Source: Kiritimatiellia bacterium (GTDB lineage Bacteria > Verrucomicrobiota > Kiritimatiellia > RFP12 > UBA1067). Taken from it: a stretch of 64,000 nucleotides of DNA. Numbering within the stretch: the first letter of the stretch is position 1; each line of letters begins with the position of its first letter. The position numbers and the translations under genes are program-made. The notes under the pieces were generated by a model. That model worked only from the letters and a program-made list of their open reading frames with translations. It ran no database searches and was not told where the DNA came from. The stretch covers positions 1-64,000 of the forward strand of contig JAILJX010000077.1 of assembly GCA_024694365.1 (NCBI GenBank), written 5' to 3'. Positions 25,524-33,657 of this stretch are shown one piece after another.

Positions 25524-27061
25524 AAAAACTGGCGATATGTTTCGGCGCCGCTCTGATCGCGGCTTCAGCCTTGGCGGCGAGGCAGTTCATAGGGGACGAA
25601 GTCTGGGAATGCGATGACGACGCGGGCGTATGCAAGCGCATAGGCACGATCGCGGAGCTCGGCCTCGAGAAGGAGGCCGCCGCGGCGAGAGCCTCCACCG
25701 AAGCGGAGAGTGATTCGCTCGCCGACGAGGAGGATGCGCCTGAGTCCGCAAAGACGTCCGCTGCCGATGAAACGCCCGCCGTCGAACCGGAGGCGTCCGA
25801 TGGCGCGCCGGCCGCCCACACCAGGCAGTTCATAGGCGACCAGGTTTGGGAATGCGACGACGAGTCCGGAACTTGCAGATGCATCGGCACGATCGCCGAG
25901 CTCGGACTGGAGAAAGAGGCCGCCGCTGCGAGAGCCTCCTCCGAAGCGGAGATTGCTCAGGCGCAAACCCCGGCCGCCGCGGAGAAGCCTGGGGCGGTGC
26001 AAGGGTCTGCTCTCATGCCTGCACGCCAGTTGATAGGCTATGCCGAGGCCGACAAATTCCTCGCATTCCTCGAGGGCCATCAGGCCGAGGCCAACACACT
26101 AGCCGGGAAAACGCTTTGGCTTGTGCTCGTGCTCGTTCTTCTGGGCGGTCTCGCGATGAATCTGACGCCGTGCGTGCTTCCGATGATGCCGATCAATCTG
26201 ATGATAATAGGCCGCTCGGCGCTGAGGGGGACCCTGTACGGGCTCGGGCTTGCGCTTGCATACGGGATACTGGGCCTCGCGGCCGCATTTTTCGGTCTCA
26301 CCTTCGGTGCAATACAGGGAAGTCCTTGGTTCAATGCCGTGATTTGCCTCATATTCGTGATTTTGGGGCTGGCGCTTTCGGGGGCGTTCATGATCGACCT
26401 CTCGAAAAAGAGGGGCGGGGCGTCGGCTCTCAAATCTCGTCTTTTCCCGGGGCTCTTCGCGTTCTTCATGGGCATCGTGAGCGCCGTTCTTGCAGGGGCT
26501 TGCGTAGCGCCCATACTGATAGCTGTTCTTTTGCAGTCGGCAGCCCTCTCGGCTGAAGGCCATACGGCTCTCGCAGTGGCGCTCCCGTTCGTGCTCGGGG
26601 TTGGAATGGCGCTTCCCTGGCCGATTCTCGGCGCGGGCATACAGGTTCTTCCCAAGCCCGGGAACTGGATGAAATGGGTCAACCGCGTTTTCGCGGTGAT
26701 CGTATTCGGCTTTGCCGCGTGGTACGCATTCCTTGCATGGAAAGGTTTCGCCCCCGCCGGCGAACCTGCCGTCGCCGCCAAGACGGACGGCGTCTTTTCC
26801 GCGACCCCCGCCACCGCCCTCGAAACTCTCGACAAGGCGCGCAAGGAGGGGAAGCCGGTCTTCGTCGACTGCTGGGCCACATGGTGCAAGAACTGCCTGG
26901 CGATGGAGGATTCCACCCTCAAGGACCCCAAAGTGAAGAAGGCCCTCGAAGGATTCACCATCCTGAAGATAGACGTCACGAACGATCCTTCAGGTCTCGG
27001 CTCCATTCCGGGGTTCGGAGAGACCAAGAAGGGATACCCGGCCTTCTTCGTGTTCGAATGA
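25520..27061 (+). CDS. DsbD/CcdA-like thiol-disulfide transporter with duplicated N-terminal Cys modules
   Basis: A 513-residue membrane protein. After a signal peptide come two near-identical 43-residue modules (residues 21-63 and 102-144; 36 of 43 identical), each with a Cys pair (WECDDxxGxC). The central eight-helix region has the two DsbD cysteines in NLTPCVLPMMP and LAGACVAPIL. A C-terminal thioredoxin-like domain carries CWATWCKNC. It should carry electrons from the cytoplasm to periplasmic thioredoxin-like proteins such as the one at 13324. The usual DsbD alpha domain is replaced by the repeats. The C-terminus stops at PAFFVFE, earlier than in typical DsbD. Confidence 0.85.
   Translation: MKKLAICFGAALIAASALAARQFIGDEVWECDDDAGVCKRIGTIAELGLEKEAAAARASTEAESDSLADEEDAPESAKTSAADETPAVEPEASDGAPAAHTRQFIGDQVWECDDESGTCRCIGTIAELGLEKEAAAARASSEAEIAQAQTPAAAEKPGAVQGSALMPARQLIGYAEADKFLAFLEGHQAEANTLAGKTLWLVLVLVLLGGLAMNLTPCVLPMMPINLMIIGRSALRGTLYGLGLALAYGILGLAAAFFGLTFGAIQGSPWFNAVICLIFVILGLALSGAFMIDLSKKRGGASALKSRLFPGLFAFFMGIVSAVLAGACVAPILIAVLLQSAALSAEGHTALAVALPFVLGVGMALPWPILGAGIQVLPKPGNWMKWVNRVFAVIVFGFAAWYAFLAWKGFAPAGEPAVAAKTDGVFSATPATALETLDKARKEGKPVFVDCWATWCKNCLAMEDSTLKDPKVKKALEGFTILKIDVTNDPSGLGSIPGFGETKKGYPAFFVFE
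25580..25951 (+). repeat. Duplicated 129-bp coding module in the DsbD-like gene
   Basis: 25580-25708 and 25823-25951 encode RQFIGD(E/Q)VWECDD...GTIAELGLEKEAAAARAS and so on, with 36 of 43 residues identical. The segment between them encodes a Ser/Asp/Glu/Pro-rich linker. A further RQLIG follows after the second copy. Confidence 0.85.
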
Positions 27062-27097
27062 CGTAAATTTCACTGTTCTAACAAGCTCCTCCTGTGC

Positions 27098-27103
27098 TAT
27101 AAT
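27098..27103 (+). promoter_or_regulatory. Extended -10 promoter of the ferredoxin gene
   Basis: TATAAT preceded by TGC. It leaves a ~35-nt leader with a strong Shine-Dalgarno AAGGAGGA (27130-27137) before ATG 27145. Confidence 0.65.
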
Positions 27104-27144
27104 ACGTGCATACGAATTCATAACCAACCAAGGAGGAACATAAA

Positions 27145-27315
27145 ATGGCTCACAAAATCGACGGCGAAAAGTGCGTGGCGTGCGGCGGATGCAAAGCGGC
27201 TTGCCCTGCGGATGCGATCAATGAGGGCACTCCCTATACGATCGATCCCGACAAGTGCCTTGATTGCGGCGCTTGCGCGGCCCAGTGCCCGTGCGAGGCT
27301 ATTGCCGCCGCCTAA
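27145..27315 (+). CDS. 2[4Fe-4S] ferredoxin (56 aa)
   Basis: A 56-residue clostridial-type ferredoxin with two motifs, CVACGGCKAACP and CLDCGACAAQCP, each CxxCxxCxxxCP. An eight-iron electron carrier in the cytoplasm, in keeping with anaerobic metabolism. One extra Cys follows the second motif (CPCEA). Strong promoter and Shine-Dalgarno suggest high expression. The permease gene starts 6 bp downstream. Confidence 0.95.
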   Translation: MAHKIDGEKCVACGGCKAACPADAINEGTPYTIDPDKCLDCGACAAQCPCEAIAAA

Positions 27316-27321
27316 GGCAAG

Positions 27322-28179
27322 ATGACGGAATTCATACTAGAAACGCTCGCTCTCCTTCCTTTCCTGTTCGTCACCTTCCTGATTCTGGAAGCGGTGGAGG
27401 CGCGCGCTAACGGGGCGCTCGAGAGATTTCTCGAGCGCTCGCGTTCTGTAGGCCCATTCGCCGGCGGTGTCGCCGGGGCCATTCCGCAGTGCGGCGTTTC
27501 CGCCGCCGCCGCATCGTTTTATGCGGGGGGCGTCATATCGGTAGGGACGCTTCTCGCAGTGTTTCTCTCTACATCCGACGAGTTGATGCCTGTGCTTCTT
27601 TCGTCACGCATGCCGGCTGGGCTCATGATGAAAATAGTGCTGCTGAAAGTCGCCTTCGCGATAGCCGTCGGGTTTACGGCGAACGGCATTCTGGCGTTTT
27701 TCCGGCACCGCAGAAGGCCTGTCTCCGTCGAAGATCTCTGCAAGCACAGCAGGTGTCGTTGCCATGGGGGGAATGGCATTTTCGTTTCGGCGCTCATCCA
27801 TACGGCCGAGATATTCCTTTTCATCGTCATCGTCTCAGGGGCGATAGAGTTGACGATGCATTATTTCGGCGAGGATTCGCTTCAGAGCCTCCGTCTCACA
27901 AGACCGGTCTTCGGCGAGATTGCGGCGGGAGCGGTAGGGATGATACCGAATTGCGCCGTTTCCGTGGCCGGCGCGGAGCTGTACATGAAAGGGGCCATGA
28001 GCCCGGGCGCCCTGATGGCGTCGTCCTTCGCAGGCTCCGGGCTAGGACTGCTTGTGCTGTTCCGCACGAACCGCAATCTCAGAGAGAACATTCTGATTCT
28101 TCTGACAGTGTACGTCACAGGCGTCATTCTCGGCATGTTGGCCGGTCCGTTCATAGGTCCCGCGCCTGCCGCGGGTTAA
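27322..28179 (+). CDS. ArsP_2-type putative heavy-metal/manganese exporter
   Basis: A 285-residue membrane protein with about eight hydrophobic helices in two inverted halves. Each half has the same motif: GAIPQCGVSAAAASFYAGG near residue 52 and GMIPNCAVSVAGAELYMKG near 211. That repeat is the hallmark of the 'putative 10TM heavy-metal exporter' (ArsP_2) family. A central cytoplasmic loop contains CKHSRCRCHGG, a possible metal-binding stretch. No yybP-ykoY riboswitch is visible upstream. Probably cotranscribed with the ferredoxin gene. A perfect Shine-Dalgarno for the next gene overlaps its stop. Confidence 0.8.
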   Translation: MTEFILETLALLPFLFVTFLILEAVEARANGALERFLERSRSVGPFAGGVAGAIPQCGVSAAAASFYAGGVISVGTLLAVFLSTSDELMPVLLSSRMPAGLMMKIVLLKVAFAIAVGFTANGILAFFRHRRRPVSVEDLCKHSRCRCHGGNGIFVSALIHTAEIFLFIVIVSGAIELTMHYFGEDSLQSLRLTRPVFGEIAAGAVGMIPNCAVSVAGAELYMKGAMSPGALMASSFAGSGLGLLVLFRTNRNLRENILILLTVYVTGVILGMLAGPFIGPAPAAG

Positions 28180-28189
28180 GGAGGTGACC

Positions 28190-29380
28190 ATGAAAGCAAG
28201 GGTGAAGAAAGTCTGGTCCTGGATTTGGGGCGTGATAACGACTTTCAACGACAGTCGTTGCTCCATGCATGCAGCCGGTCTTACATACTATGTGCTTTTG
28301 GCCATAGTTCCGGTTCTCTGCGTTCTTCTGACAGGCGCCAAGGCGCTCGGTGCGGACCGCATCGCGCGCGACAAGATACATGCCATGTTCGAGAAGCAGA
28401 TCAGCAGGTTCGAAGTCGACGCGGGGCTTCTTGCGGCTCCTGCGGCTTCGAAGAACGGTGCAGACGGAGAGGGGGAGGACGGCGCGCCCGCTGCGCAAGG
28501 CGAAAAAGCTGCGGATGGCGAGGCGGCGGCGCAAAATGACGCCACGGCGGAGAACGCCCAGGCGGAGACGGATAATGCCGCAGACGGCGAGCGGCCCGCG
28601 TCCGTCACGGAGACGCTGCCGGCGGATGAGGAAAAAGCCGCAGAAGAAGCGGCCGCAGCAGAGAAAGCCGCCGAGGAGGCCGCGGAAAGGGAGGAGGCGG
28701 CAAGAAAAGTCGCCGCAACGCAAGATTTCATAAAACAGTGGAGGGAGATCGAAAAGGGTCTTTTGGACAAAGTTGAGCAGTTCAACGTAGCTACATTGGG
28801 GTGGATAGGCTTTGCGATGCTGGTGTGGACGGTCATAAGCTCCATAGGAATGATTGAGCTGAGTTTCAACGAAATATGGGGGGTCCCGGGGCAGCGGCCG
28901 TTCTTCAGGCGCGCCATGCTTGATTTCTTTGTTGCGCTCGTAATGCCGGTTTTGGCGTCGCTTGCGCTTTCGGTGCCTCTGCTGAAGTTTGCCAAGGATA
29001 TAATAATATCCACCGCCGGAGCGTTGTGGTTGACGAAATGGGTGTCGGACGGTGCGATATGGCTGCTCGATTCCTGGCTGTTCCGCACGTCGGTCACGCT
29101 TTTCTTCTCGACTTTCGTTTTTGCGTTCCTTTTCAAGATAATGCCCAACCGCCCTGTTAAATGGAAGCCAGCCATGTGGTCCGGGCTTTTCACGGCGATT
29201 CTGTTCGGCGGCTGGCTCAAGCTTTGTGCCGTCGCCCAGATCGGAATTGCGAAGTCGTCCGCAATCTACGGTTCGTTCGCATTTCTTCCCATTGTGCTGG
29301 CGTGGAATTACGTGAGCTGGCAGATTGTCCTTCTGGGATGCTGTATTGTCCGCAAATCGTCACAATCGAGTGACAATTGA
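28190..29380 (+). CDS. YihY/BrkB-family membrane protein with long acidic insertion
   Basis: A 396-residue inner-membrane protein of the YihY/UPF0761 family (once named RNase BN). MHAAGLTYYVLLAIVPVLCVLL near residue 27 and the C-terminal helices ending AFLPIVLAWNYVSWQIVLLG are characteristic. Between the first helix and the rest lies an Ala/Glu/Lys-rich low-complexity stretch of ~95 residues (about 80-175), not usual for the family. ATG 28190 is chosen because TAAGGAGGTGA (28177-28187) is a perfect anti-16S match; a GTG at 28184 lies inside it. Function of the family is unknown. Confidence 0.85.
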   Translation: MKARVKKVWSWIWGVITTFNDSRCSMHAAGLTYYVLLAIVPVLCVLLTGAKALGADRIARDKIHAMFEKQISRFEVDAGLLAAPAASKNGADGEGEDGAPAAQGEKAADGEAAAQNDATAENAQAETDNAADGERPASVTETLPADEEKAAEEAAAAEKAAEEAAEREEAARKVAATQDFIKQWREIEKGLLDKVEQFNVATLGWIGFAMLVWTVISSIGMIELSFNEIWGVPGQRPFFRRAMLDFFVALVMPVLASLALSVPLLKFAKDIIISTAGALWLTKWVSDGAIWLLDSWLFRTSVTLFFSTFVFAFLFKIMPNRPVKWKPAMWSGLFTAILFGGWLKLCAVAQIGIAKSSAIYGSFAFLPIVLAWNYVSWQIVLLGCCIVRKSSQSSDN

Positions 29381-29401
29381 CGGAGAAAAATATGACATAA
29401 T
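29360..29401 (+). promoter_or_regulatory. Promoter with 11-bp repeats ahead of the Cys-rich/TCS operon
   Basis: TCACAATCGAG (29360-29370) and TGACAATTGAC (29371-29381) are adjacent and agree at 8 of 11 positions. An extended -10 TGaCATAAT (hexamer 29396-29401) follows. The repeats overlap the 3' end of the YihY gene. Possible site for the OmpR-type regulator encoded at 31157. Confidence 0.42.
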
Positions 29402-29476
29402 ATTCACCGTTCCCTCCGCAAAAGGCCGCAGGGTGCGACCGCACGCGACAGGGACGCCAAAGAAAGGAACAAAGAC

Positions 29477-30046
29477 ATGAAGAAATCACTGATCGTTCTC
29501 TGCGGCGCGCTCTCGATCGCCGCTTTCGCCGAACCTGCGGCCCCCGCGCCGGCAGCTTCCGGAAATTGCGAGTGCGGTTGCCTCGTAAACGCCCCTGCCG
29601 GCGCCGTCTGCGGATGTCCGAAGACCTCCGCGTGCTGCGGTGCGAAAAAGACTCCCAAGGGCCCTGCTTGCGGATGCAAGGGCAAGGCGGAACGCGGACC
29701 TCTCGTCCTCAATCTCGACGCCGGAACGACTCCCGACCAGATTGACGCGTTCAAAAAGGATGTGCTCGCGAAGATCGATGCGGCCGTCGCTTCGAAGCCT
29801 GCCGAGTGCAAGTGCGGCATGGCTGACTGCAAGTGCGCCAAGGCCCAGAAGAAGATTGTCGTTTTTGTCGGGGAGGGCATGGGCGCGATGGACCGCCGCC
29901 GCGGGCAGGGCATGGGCCGCCGCGGGCAGGGCATGGGCCGCCCTCAAGGGGGCCGTCCGCAGGGTCAGCCCGGCAGAATGCGCGGTCCGATGAACGGCAT
30001 GCGCGCTCCCGAGGCCGCTCCCGAGGCCGCCGCCGAGACCAAGTGA
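29477..30046 (+). CDS. Secreted Cys-rich protein, possibly metal-binding
   Basis: A 189-residue protein with a signal peptide (about 1-18). It then shows dense Cys clusters like those of metallothioneins: NCECGCL, VCGCP, ACCGAK, ACGCKGK, and ECKCGMADCKCAK. The C-terminal third is Arg/Gly/Gln/Met/Pro-rich with two copies of RRGQGMG from a 21-bp DNA repeat. No family recognised. Clustered CxC and CC motifs suggest binding of Cu, Zn or a similar soft metal in the periplasm. It heads an operon with a histidine kinase (13 bp downstream) and a regulator. Confidence 0.72.
   Translation: MKKSLIVLCGALSIAAFAEPAAPAPAASGNCECGCLVNAPAGAVCGCPKTSACCGAKKTPKGPACGCKGKAERGPLVLNLDAGTTPDQIDAFKKDVLAKIDAAVASKPAECKCGMADCKCAKAQKKIVVFVGEGMGAMDRRRGQGMGRRGQGMGRPQGGRPQGQPGRMRGPMNGMRAPEAAPEAAAETK
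29896..29937 (+). repeat. Two perfect 21-bp tandem copies
   Basis: Two identical 21-bp copies, 29896-29916 and 29917-29937, each ending in GGGCAGGGCATGGG, inside the Cys-rich protein gene. They add RRGQGMG twice; a likely replication-slippage site. Confidence 0.9.
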
Positions 30047-30059
30047 ACGCGACACTGCC

Positions 30060-31160
30060 ATGGGCAAAGATCTGAGGCTCTTTCTCCTGGCGGTCGCCCT
30101 GCCCGCGCTGGCTGTCGCCGGCGCGGGCATCTATCTCATACGTTGCGAAGTCCAGCGCGAGCACGAACGCAAGGAGGAGCTCAGGCAGGAGCTGGAGGCC
30201 GAAGAGAAGGAGGCCCAGAACCAGGCGGAGCGCCTTGGACAGCAGCGCATGCGTGCGGAGCGGAAGAACCACAGGTGGAACAGGCGCCGCCAGTACGGCG
30301 CGCCCCAGTGCATGCCCCATCCGCACGAGGCGGGGACGCGATTCTTTCCGCGGCTTTTCTCCCCCGAGCAATCCGTCGCCACGGAACGGATACTCTGGAT
30401 CGGCGGCTGCATGTTCGCGCTGCTTCTGCTTTCTTTCGGCGCCGGCGGATGGCTCCTTCTGCGCGATGCGAGGCGCGCCCGAGAAGAAGCCCTCAAGAAA
30501 ACAGATTTCCTTTCAAATATCTCGCATGAATTCAAGACTCCCCTTACGACGATATGCCTTTGTGCCGAACTGGCGCAGGATGACGGGTTGAGCCCTGAGA
30601 GACGCAAGAAGGCGCTTGGCTCGATCTGCTCCGAGGCGAACCGCCTCAAGGGGCTTGTTCTCGCCGCGCTCGATTTCAGCCGGCTCGAGAAGAACAGGCG
30701 CGCGTTCAGCCTAGGGCCGTGCGATCTGCGGCGGCTCCTCAAAGATGTCGCCGAACCGCTTGCGCCAAGATTCGCCAACGGCCTTGTCCTCCCGGAGGGG
30801 GCGGACGAGGTCGCAGCCGTCGTCGACGCCGGCGCCTTCAAGCAGATATGCGTGATCATTCTGGACAATGCCGCGAAGTATGCATCGGCAGGCGGACCGG
30901 TAGAAGTCGGTTTCCTCTCTCCAAGGCCTGGCAGAGTCGCCATGACGGTTTCTGATCACGGCCCCGGGCTTGACAAGGACGGCATCAAACACATTTTCGA
31001 CAGATTCTGGAGAGGCGACAACGCGACGACTGCGGAAACGGGCGGTTCCGGGCTTGGCCTCGCGATAGCACGCGGCCTTGCCCGGGGCATGGGAGGGGCC
31101 CTTTCGGTTGCTTTGCGCAAGGGAGGCGGGCTCGTGTTCACGCTGGAGATGAAATCGTGA
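30060..31160 (+). CDS. Sensor histidine kinase
   Basis: A 366-residue membrane kinase. Transmembrane helices near 7-26 and 118-140 flank a periplasmic region rich in Glu, Arg and Gln (probably coiled) with a CMPHPHEAG cluster near residue 84 that could bind metal. HisKA has SHEFKTPL with His156. The HATPase domain has ILDNAAKYAS (N box), SDHGPGLD (G1), HIFDRFWRG (F) and GGSGLGLAIA (G2). It is complete, unlike the kinase at 18558. It overlaps its regulator gene by 4 bp and follows the Cys-rich gene, suggesting it senses a metal or envelope redox state. Confidence 0.93.
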   Translation: MGKDLRLFLLAVALPALAVAGAGIYLIRCEVQREHERKEELRQELEAEEKEAQNQAERLGQQRMRAERKNHRWNRRRQYGAPQCMPHPHEAGTRFFPRLFSPEQSVATERILWIGGCMFALLLLSFGAGGWLLLRDARRAREEALKKTDFLSNISHEFKTPLTTICLCAELAQDDGLSPERRKKALGSICSEANRLKGLVLAALDFSRLEKNRRAFSLGPCDLRRLLKDVAEPLAPRFANGLVLPEGADEVAAVVDAGAFKQICVIILDNAAKYASAGGPVEVGFLSPRPGRVAMTVSDHGPGLDKDGIKHIFDRFWRGDNATTAETGGSGLGLAIARGLARGMGGALSVALRKGGGLVFTLEMKS

Positions 31161-31843
31161 CGGACATTCTTTTCGCAGAGGACGATGCGGATATCCGCGA
31201 ATGGGTGCAAGTCGCACTGGAGCGCGACACATGCCGGATAAGGGCTGTCGCGGATGGAGCCGCTGCGGTGGTGGCGTACGAGGAGAAAATCCCGGATTTG
31301 ATGATTTTGGACGTGATGATGCCGAAAATGTCAGGATGGGACGTCGTGAACGAAATACGCCGCCGCGACAAGGTTGTTCCGATTCTCATGCTCACGGCAA
31401 AATCGGCCGAGCAGGACAAGGTTCTTGGGCTTGGGCTCGGGGCGGACGACTACCTCACGAAGCCATTCGGACTTTCCGAGCTGCGGGCCAGGGTCGCCGC
31501 TCTTCTCAGGCGTGCGGGGATATCGGCGGCTACGACGCGCGAAGGGGATGTTTTCGGGTTTGGGGAGTTCAAGGTGAATGCGCCGAGGTCCGTTCTGGTG
31601 TCCAAAGACGGCGCGGAGACGGAACTTACGGCGCTTGAGCTCGGGATACTCAAGTTCCTCGCGGCTCATCCGGGGGACGTGGTGTCGCGGGAGGCTCTTT
31701 TGAACGGCCTGTGGGGCATATCATATTCCGGGACGACGCGCACCATAGACACGCGGGTTGCGGCGCTCAGGCAGAAGCTTGGAGCGCACGGCTCTCTCAT
31801 CGAAACGGTCTACGGCTCGGGCTACCGGTACCGTCCGGCGTGA
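31157..31843 (+). CDS. OmpR-family response regulator
   Basis: A 228-residue regulator with a full receiver domain (E8-D9-D10, Asp52 in LMILDVMMPKMSG, YLTKPF) and a winged-helix Trans_reg_C domain ending TVYGSGYRYRPA. GTG start overlaps the kinase stop (GTGA), the usual two-component coupling. Likely autoregulates its operon through the 11-bp repeats at 29360-29381; that link is inferred. Confidence 0.94.
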   Translation: MTDILFAEDDADIREWVQVALERDTCRIRAVADGAAAVVAYEEKIPDLMILDVMMPKMSGWDVVNEIRRRDKVVPILMLTAKSAEQDKVLGLGLGADDYLTKPFGLSELRARVAALLRRAGISAATTREGDVFGFGEFKVNAPRSVLVSKDGAETELTALELGILKFLAAHPGDVVSREALLNGLWGISYSGTTRTIDTRVAALRQKLGAHGSLIETVYGSGYRYRPA

Positions 31844-31862
31844 TTTTCGCCTGCCGCACCCC

Positions 31863-31892
31863 TTGACAGAGAGGGGGTAAATTCGGTAAAAT
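31863..31892 (+). promoter_or_regulatory. Promoter of rpsT
   Basis: TTGACA (31863-31868), 18-bp spacer, -10 TAAAAT (31887-31892), followed by ACGCGTC, a GC-rich discriminator nearly the same as at rpsP and tRNA-Met. Confidence 0.7.
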
Positions 31893-31927
31893 ACGCGTCG
31901 AACATTCCCAAAAAAGGAAAATACAAA

Positions 31928-32206
31928 ATGGCTAACATCAAGGGCGGCCGCGCCGCCAGGAAACGTGACCGTCAGAACGCCAAGGCGAACAAGCGCAATT
32001 CCGTCGCCAAGGCCAAGCTTCACGATGCGCACAAGAAGCTCTTCAAGCTTGCCGACGCAGGCTCCAAAGAAGACGCAGAGAAGAAGTTCAAGGAGTTCGT
32101 CTCCGGTCTCGACAAGGCCGTGAAGAAGGGCATCATCACAAAGAACACGGCCGACCGCAAGAAATCCCGCGCCCAGCTCAAGCTCAACAAGACGGTCGCC
32201 AAGTAA
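31928..32206 (+). CDS. rpsT: 30S ribosomal protein S20
   Basis: Small-subunit protein of 92 residues, Lys/Ala-rich. The N-terminus [20 protein letters not shown] and the C-terminal [20 protein letters not shown] fit S20. AAAAAAGGAAAA precedes the ATG. It has its own promoter and precedes a stem-loop and pgk. Confidence 0.96.
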   Translation: MANIKGGRAARKRDRQNAKANKRNSVAKAKLHDAHKKLFKLADAGSKEDAEKKFKEFVSGLDKAVKKGIITKNTADRKKSRAQLKLNKTVAK

Positions 32207-32237
32207 AAACGAAAAGGCAATACGGGAATGTGATTGT

Positions 32238-32275
32238 CAAGGGCATCGGACTGAAAAGCCTCTCCGGTGCCCTTG
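32238..32275 (+). other. 12-bp stem-loop between rpsT and pgk
   Basis: CAAGGGCATCGG (32238-32249) pairs with CCGGTGCCCTTG (32264-32275) over 12 bp with one G-T, loop 14 nt. No U-tract follows, so it is more likely an RNA processing or stabilising element, or an attenuator, than an intrinsic terminator. Confidence 0.55.
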
Positions 32276-32327
32276 GTGCTTGAAACAAAGACGGAAAGAA
32301 GATTTTCACAAGAAAGGAAACAGAAAA

Positions 32328-33641
32328 ATGGCAAAGAAGACTCTCCGCGACGTCGAGCTCAAAGGCAAGCGCGTCGTCATGCGTGTTGATTTCAACGTCC
32401 CCATGGCCAAGGACGGCTCCGGAAAAATCACCGACGACACCCGCATCGTCGCGGCGCTGCCCTCGATCAAGTATGTGCTCGAGCAGGGCGGCAGCCTCGT
32501 TCTCATGAGCCACCTCGGCCGCCCGAAGGGGGTCAAGCTCGGCAAACCGGCGGATCCCGCAAATGCGGCGTTCACGCTCAAGCCTGTCGCCGAAGCGCTC
32601 GCCGAAAAGCTCGGTATCCCGGTGAAGTTCGTCCCCGACTGCCTCGCGGCCGACGATGTCGTCAAGGCTCTCCGGCCCGGCGAAGTCGCCCTCCTCGAGA
32701 ACACCCGCTTCTACAAGGCGGAGGACGGCAAGGTCAAGAAGGACGACGAGAAGAAGGGCATCCACCTCACCGACGAAGAGTTCGCCGCCAAGAAGGCCGA
32801 GCTCAAGGCCGACCGCGCCGAAATGGCGAAGAAGCTCGCCTCCTACGGCGACATCTACTGCAACGACGCGTTCGGCACGGCGCATCGCGCCCACGCCTCC
32901 ACGGCGGTCGTTGCGGACTACCTCCAGCCCGCGGTCAGCGGTTTCCTCCTCGAGAAGGAAATCAAGTTCCTCGGAGACGCGGTGGAGAATCCGGTGCGTC
33001 CTTTCGTCGCCATCCTCGGCGGCGCCAAGGTTTCGGACAAGCTCGCGGTCGTCAAGAGCCTGCTCAACAAGGTCGACACGCTCATCATCGGCGGCGGAAT
33101 GGCCTACACCTTCAAGAAGGCGCAGGGCGTTAAGATTGGGTCCTCCCTCTGCGAGGACGAGCAGGTTGCCTACTGCAAGGAGATGCTCGAAACGGCCGCC
33201 GCCAAGGGCATCAAGATTCTTCTGCCCGTCGATGACGTCATAGCCGACAAGTTCCCGTCCGAGAAGGACGCGAGCGACATCCAGACGAAGGTCGTCGAAG
33301 GCGACATCCCCGACGGCTGGATGGGTCTCGACATCGGGCCGAAGTCCGTCGAACTTTTCGGCGAGGCGGTGAAGGGCGCCAAGACGGTGGTATGGAACGG
33401 TCCGATGGGCTGCTTCGAGTTCGCGCCTCTCTCCAAGGGCACATACGGCGTCTGCGACGCGGTCGCCTGCGTCAAGGCCAACGGCGGCACATCGATCATC
33501 GGCGGCGGCGACAGCGTGAGCGCGGTCAAGAAATCCGGCAAGGCAGCCGAGATGAGCCACGTCTCCACGGGCGGCGGCGCCTCCCTCGAATTCCTTGAGG
33601 GCAAGGTGCTCCCTGGCGTCGCGGCTCTCAACGATAGGTAA
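32328..33641 (+). CDS. pgk: Phosphoglycerate kinase
   Basis: Transfers phosphate from 1,3-bisphosphoglycerate to ADP in glycolysis. The 437-residue protein has [36 protein letters not shown], and the C-terminal nucleotide loop [14 protein letters not shown] with [14 protein letters not shown] Lys-rich insertion after [19 protein letters not shown] makes it longer than the ~390-415 norm. ATG 32328 is preferred to an in-frame ATG at 32280 because AGAAAGGAAA is placed correctly and the family N-terminus fits. Confidence 0.96.
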   Translation: MAKKTLRDVELKGKRVVMRVDFNVPMAKDGSGKITDDTRIVAALPSIKYVLEQGGSLVLMSHLGRPKGVKLGKPADPANAAFTLKPVAEALAEKLGIPVKFVPDCLAADDVVKALRPGEVALLENTRFYKAEDGKVKKDDEKKGIHLTDEEFAAKKAELKADRAEMAKKLASYGDIYCNDAFGTAHRAHASTAVVADYLQPAVSGFLLEKEIKFLGDAVENPVRPFVAILGGAKVSDKLAVVKSLLNKVDTLIIGGGMAYTFKKAQGVKIGSSLCEDEQVAYCKEMLETAAAKGIKILLPVDDVIADKFPSEKDASDIQTKVVEGDIPDGWMGLDIGPKSVELFGEAVKGAKTVVWNGPMGCFEFAPLSKGTYGVCDAVACVKANGGTSIIGGGDSVSAVKKSGKAAEMSHVSTGGGASLEFLEGKVLPGVAALNDR

Positions 33642-33657
33642 AAAAGGCATTTTGCCG

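Noticed and set aside
27061-27145. Mn (yybP-ykoY) riboswitch before the exporter-like gene
   Set aside because: The gap is short and shows only a promoter and Shine-Dalgarno for the ferredoxin gene.
29896-29937. Mobile element or satellite
   Set aside because: Two copies of a 21-bp in-frame coding repeat; simple slippage explains it.
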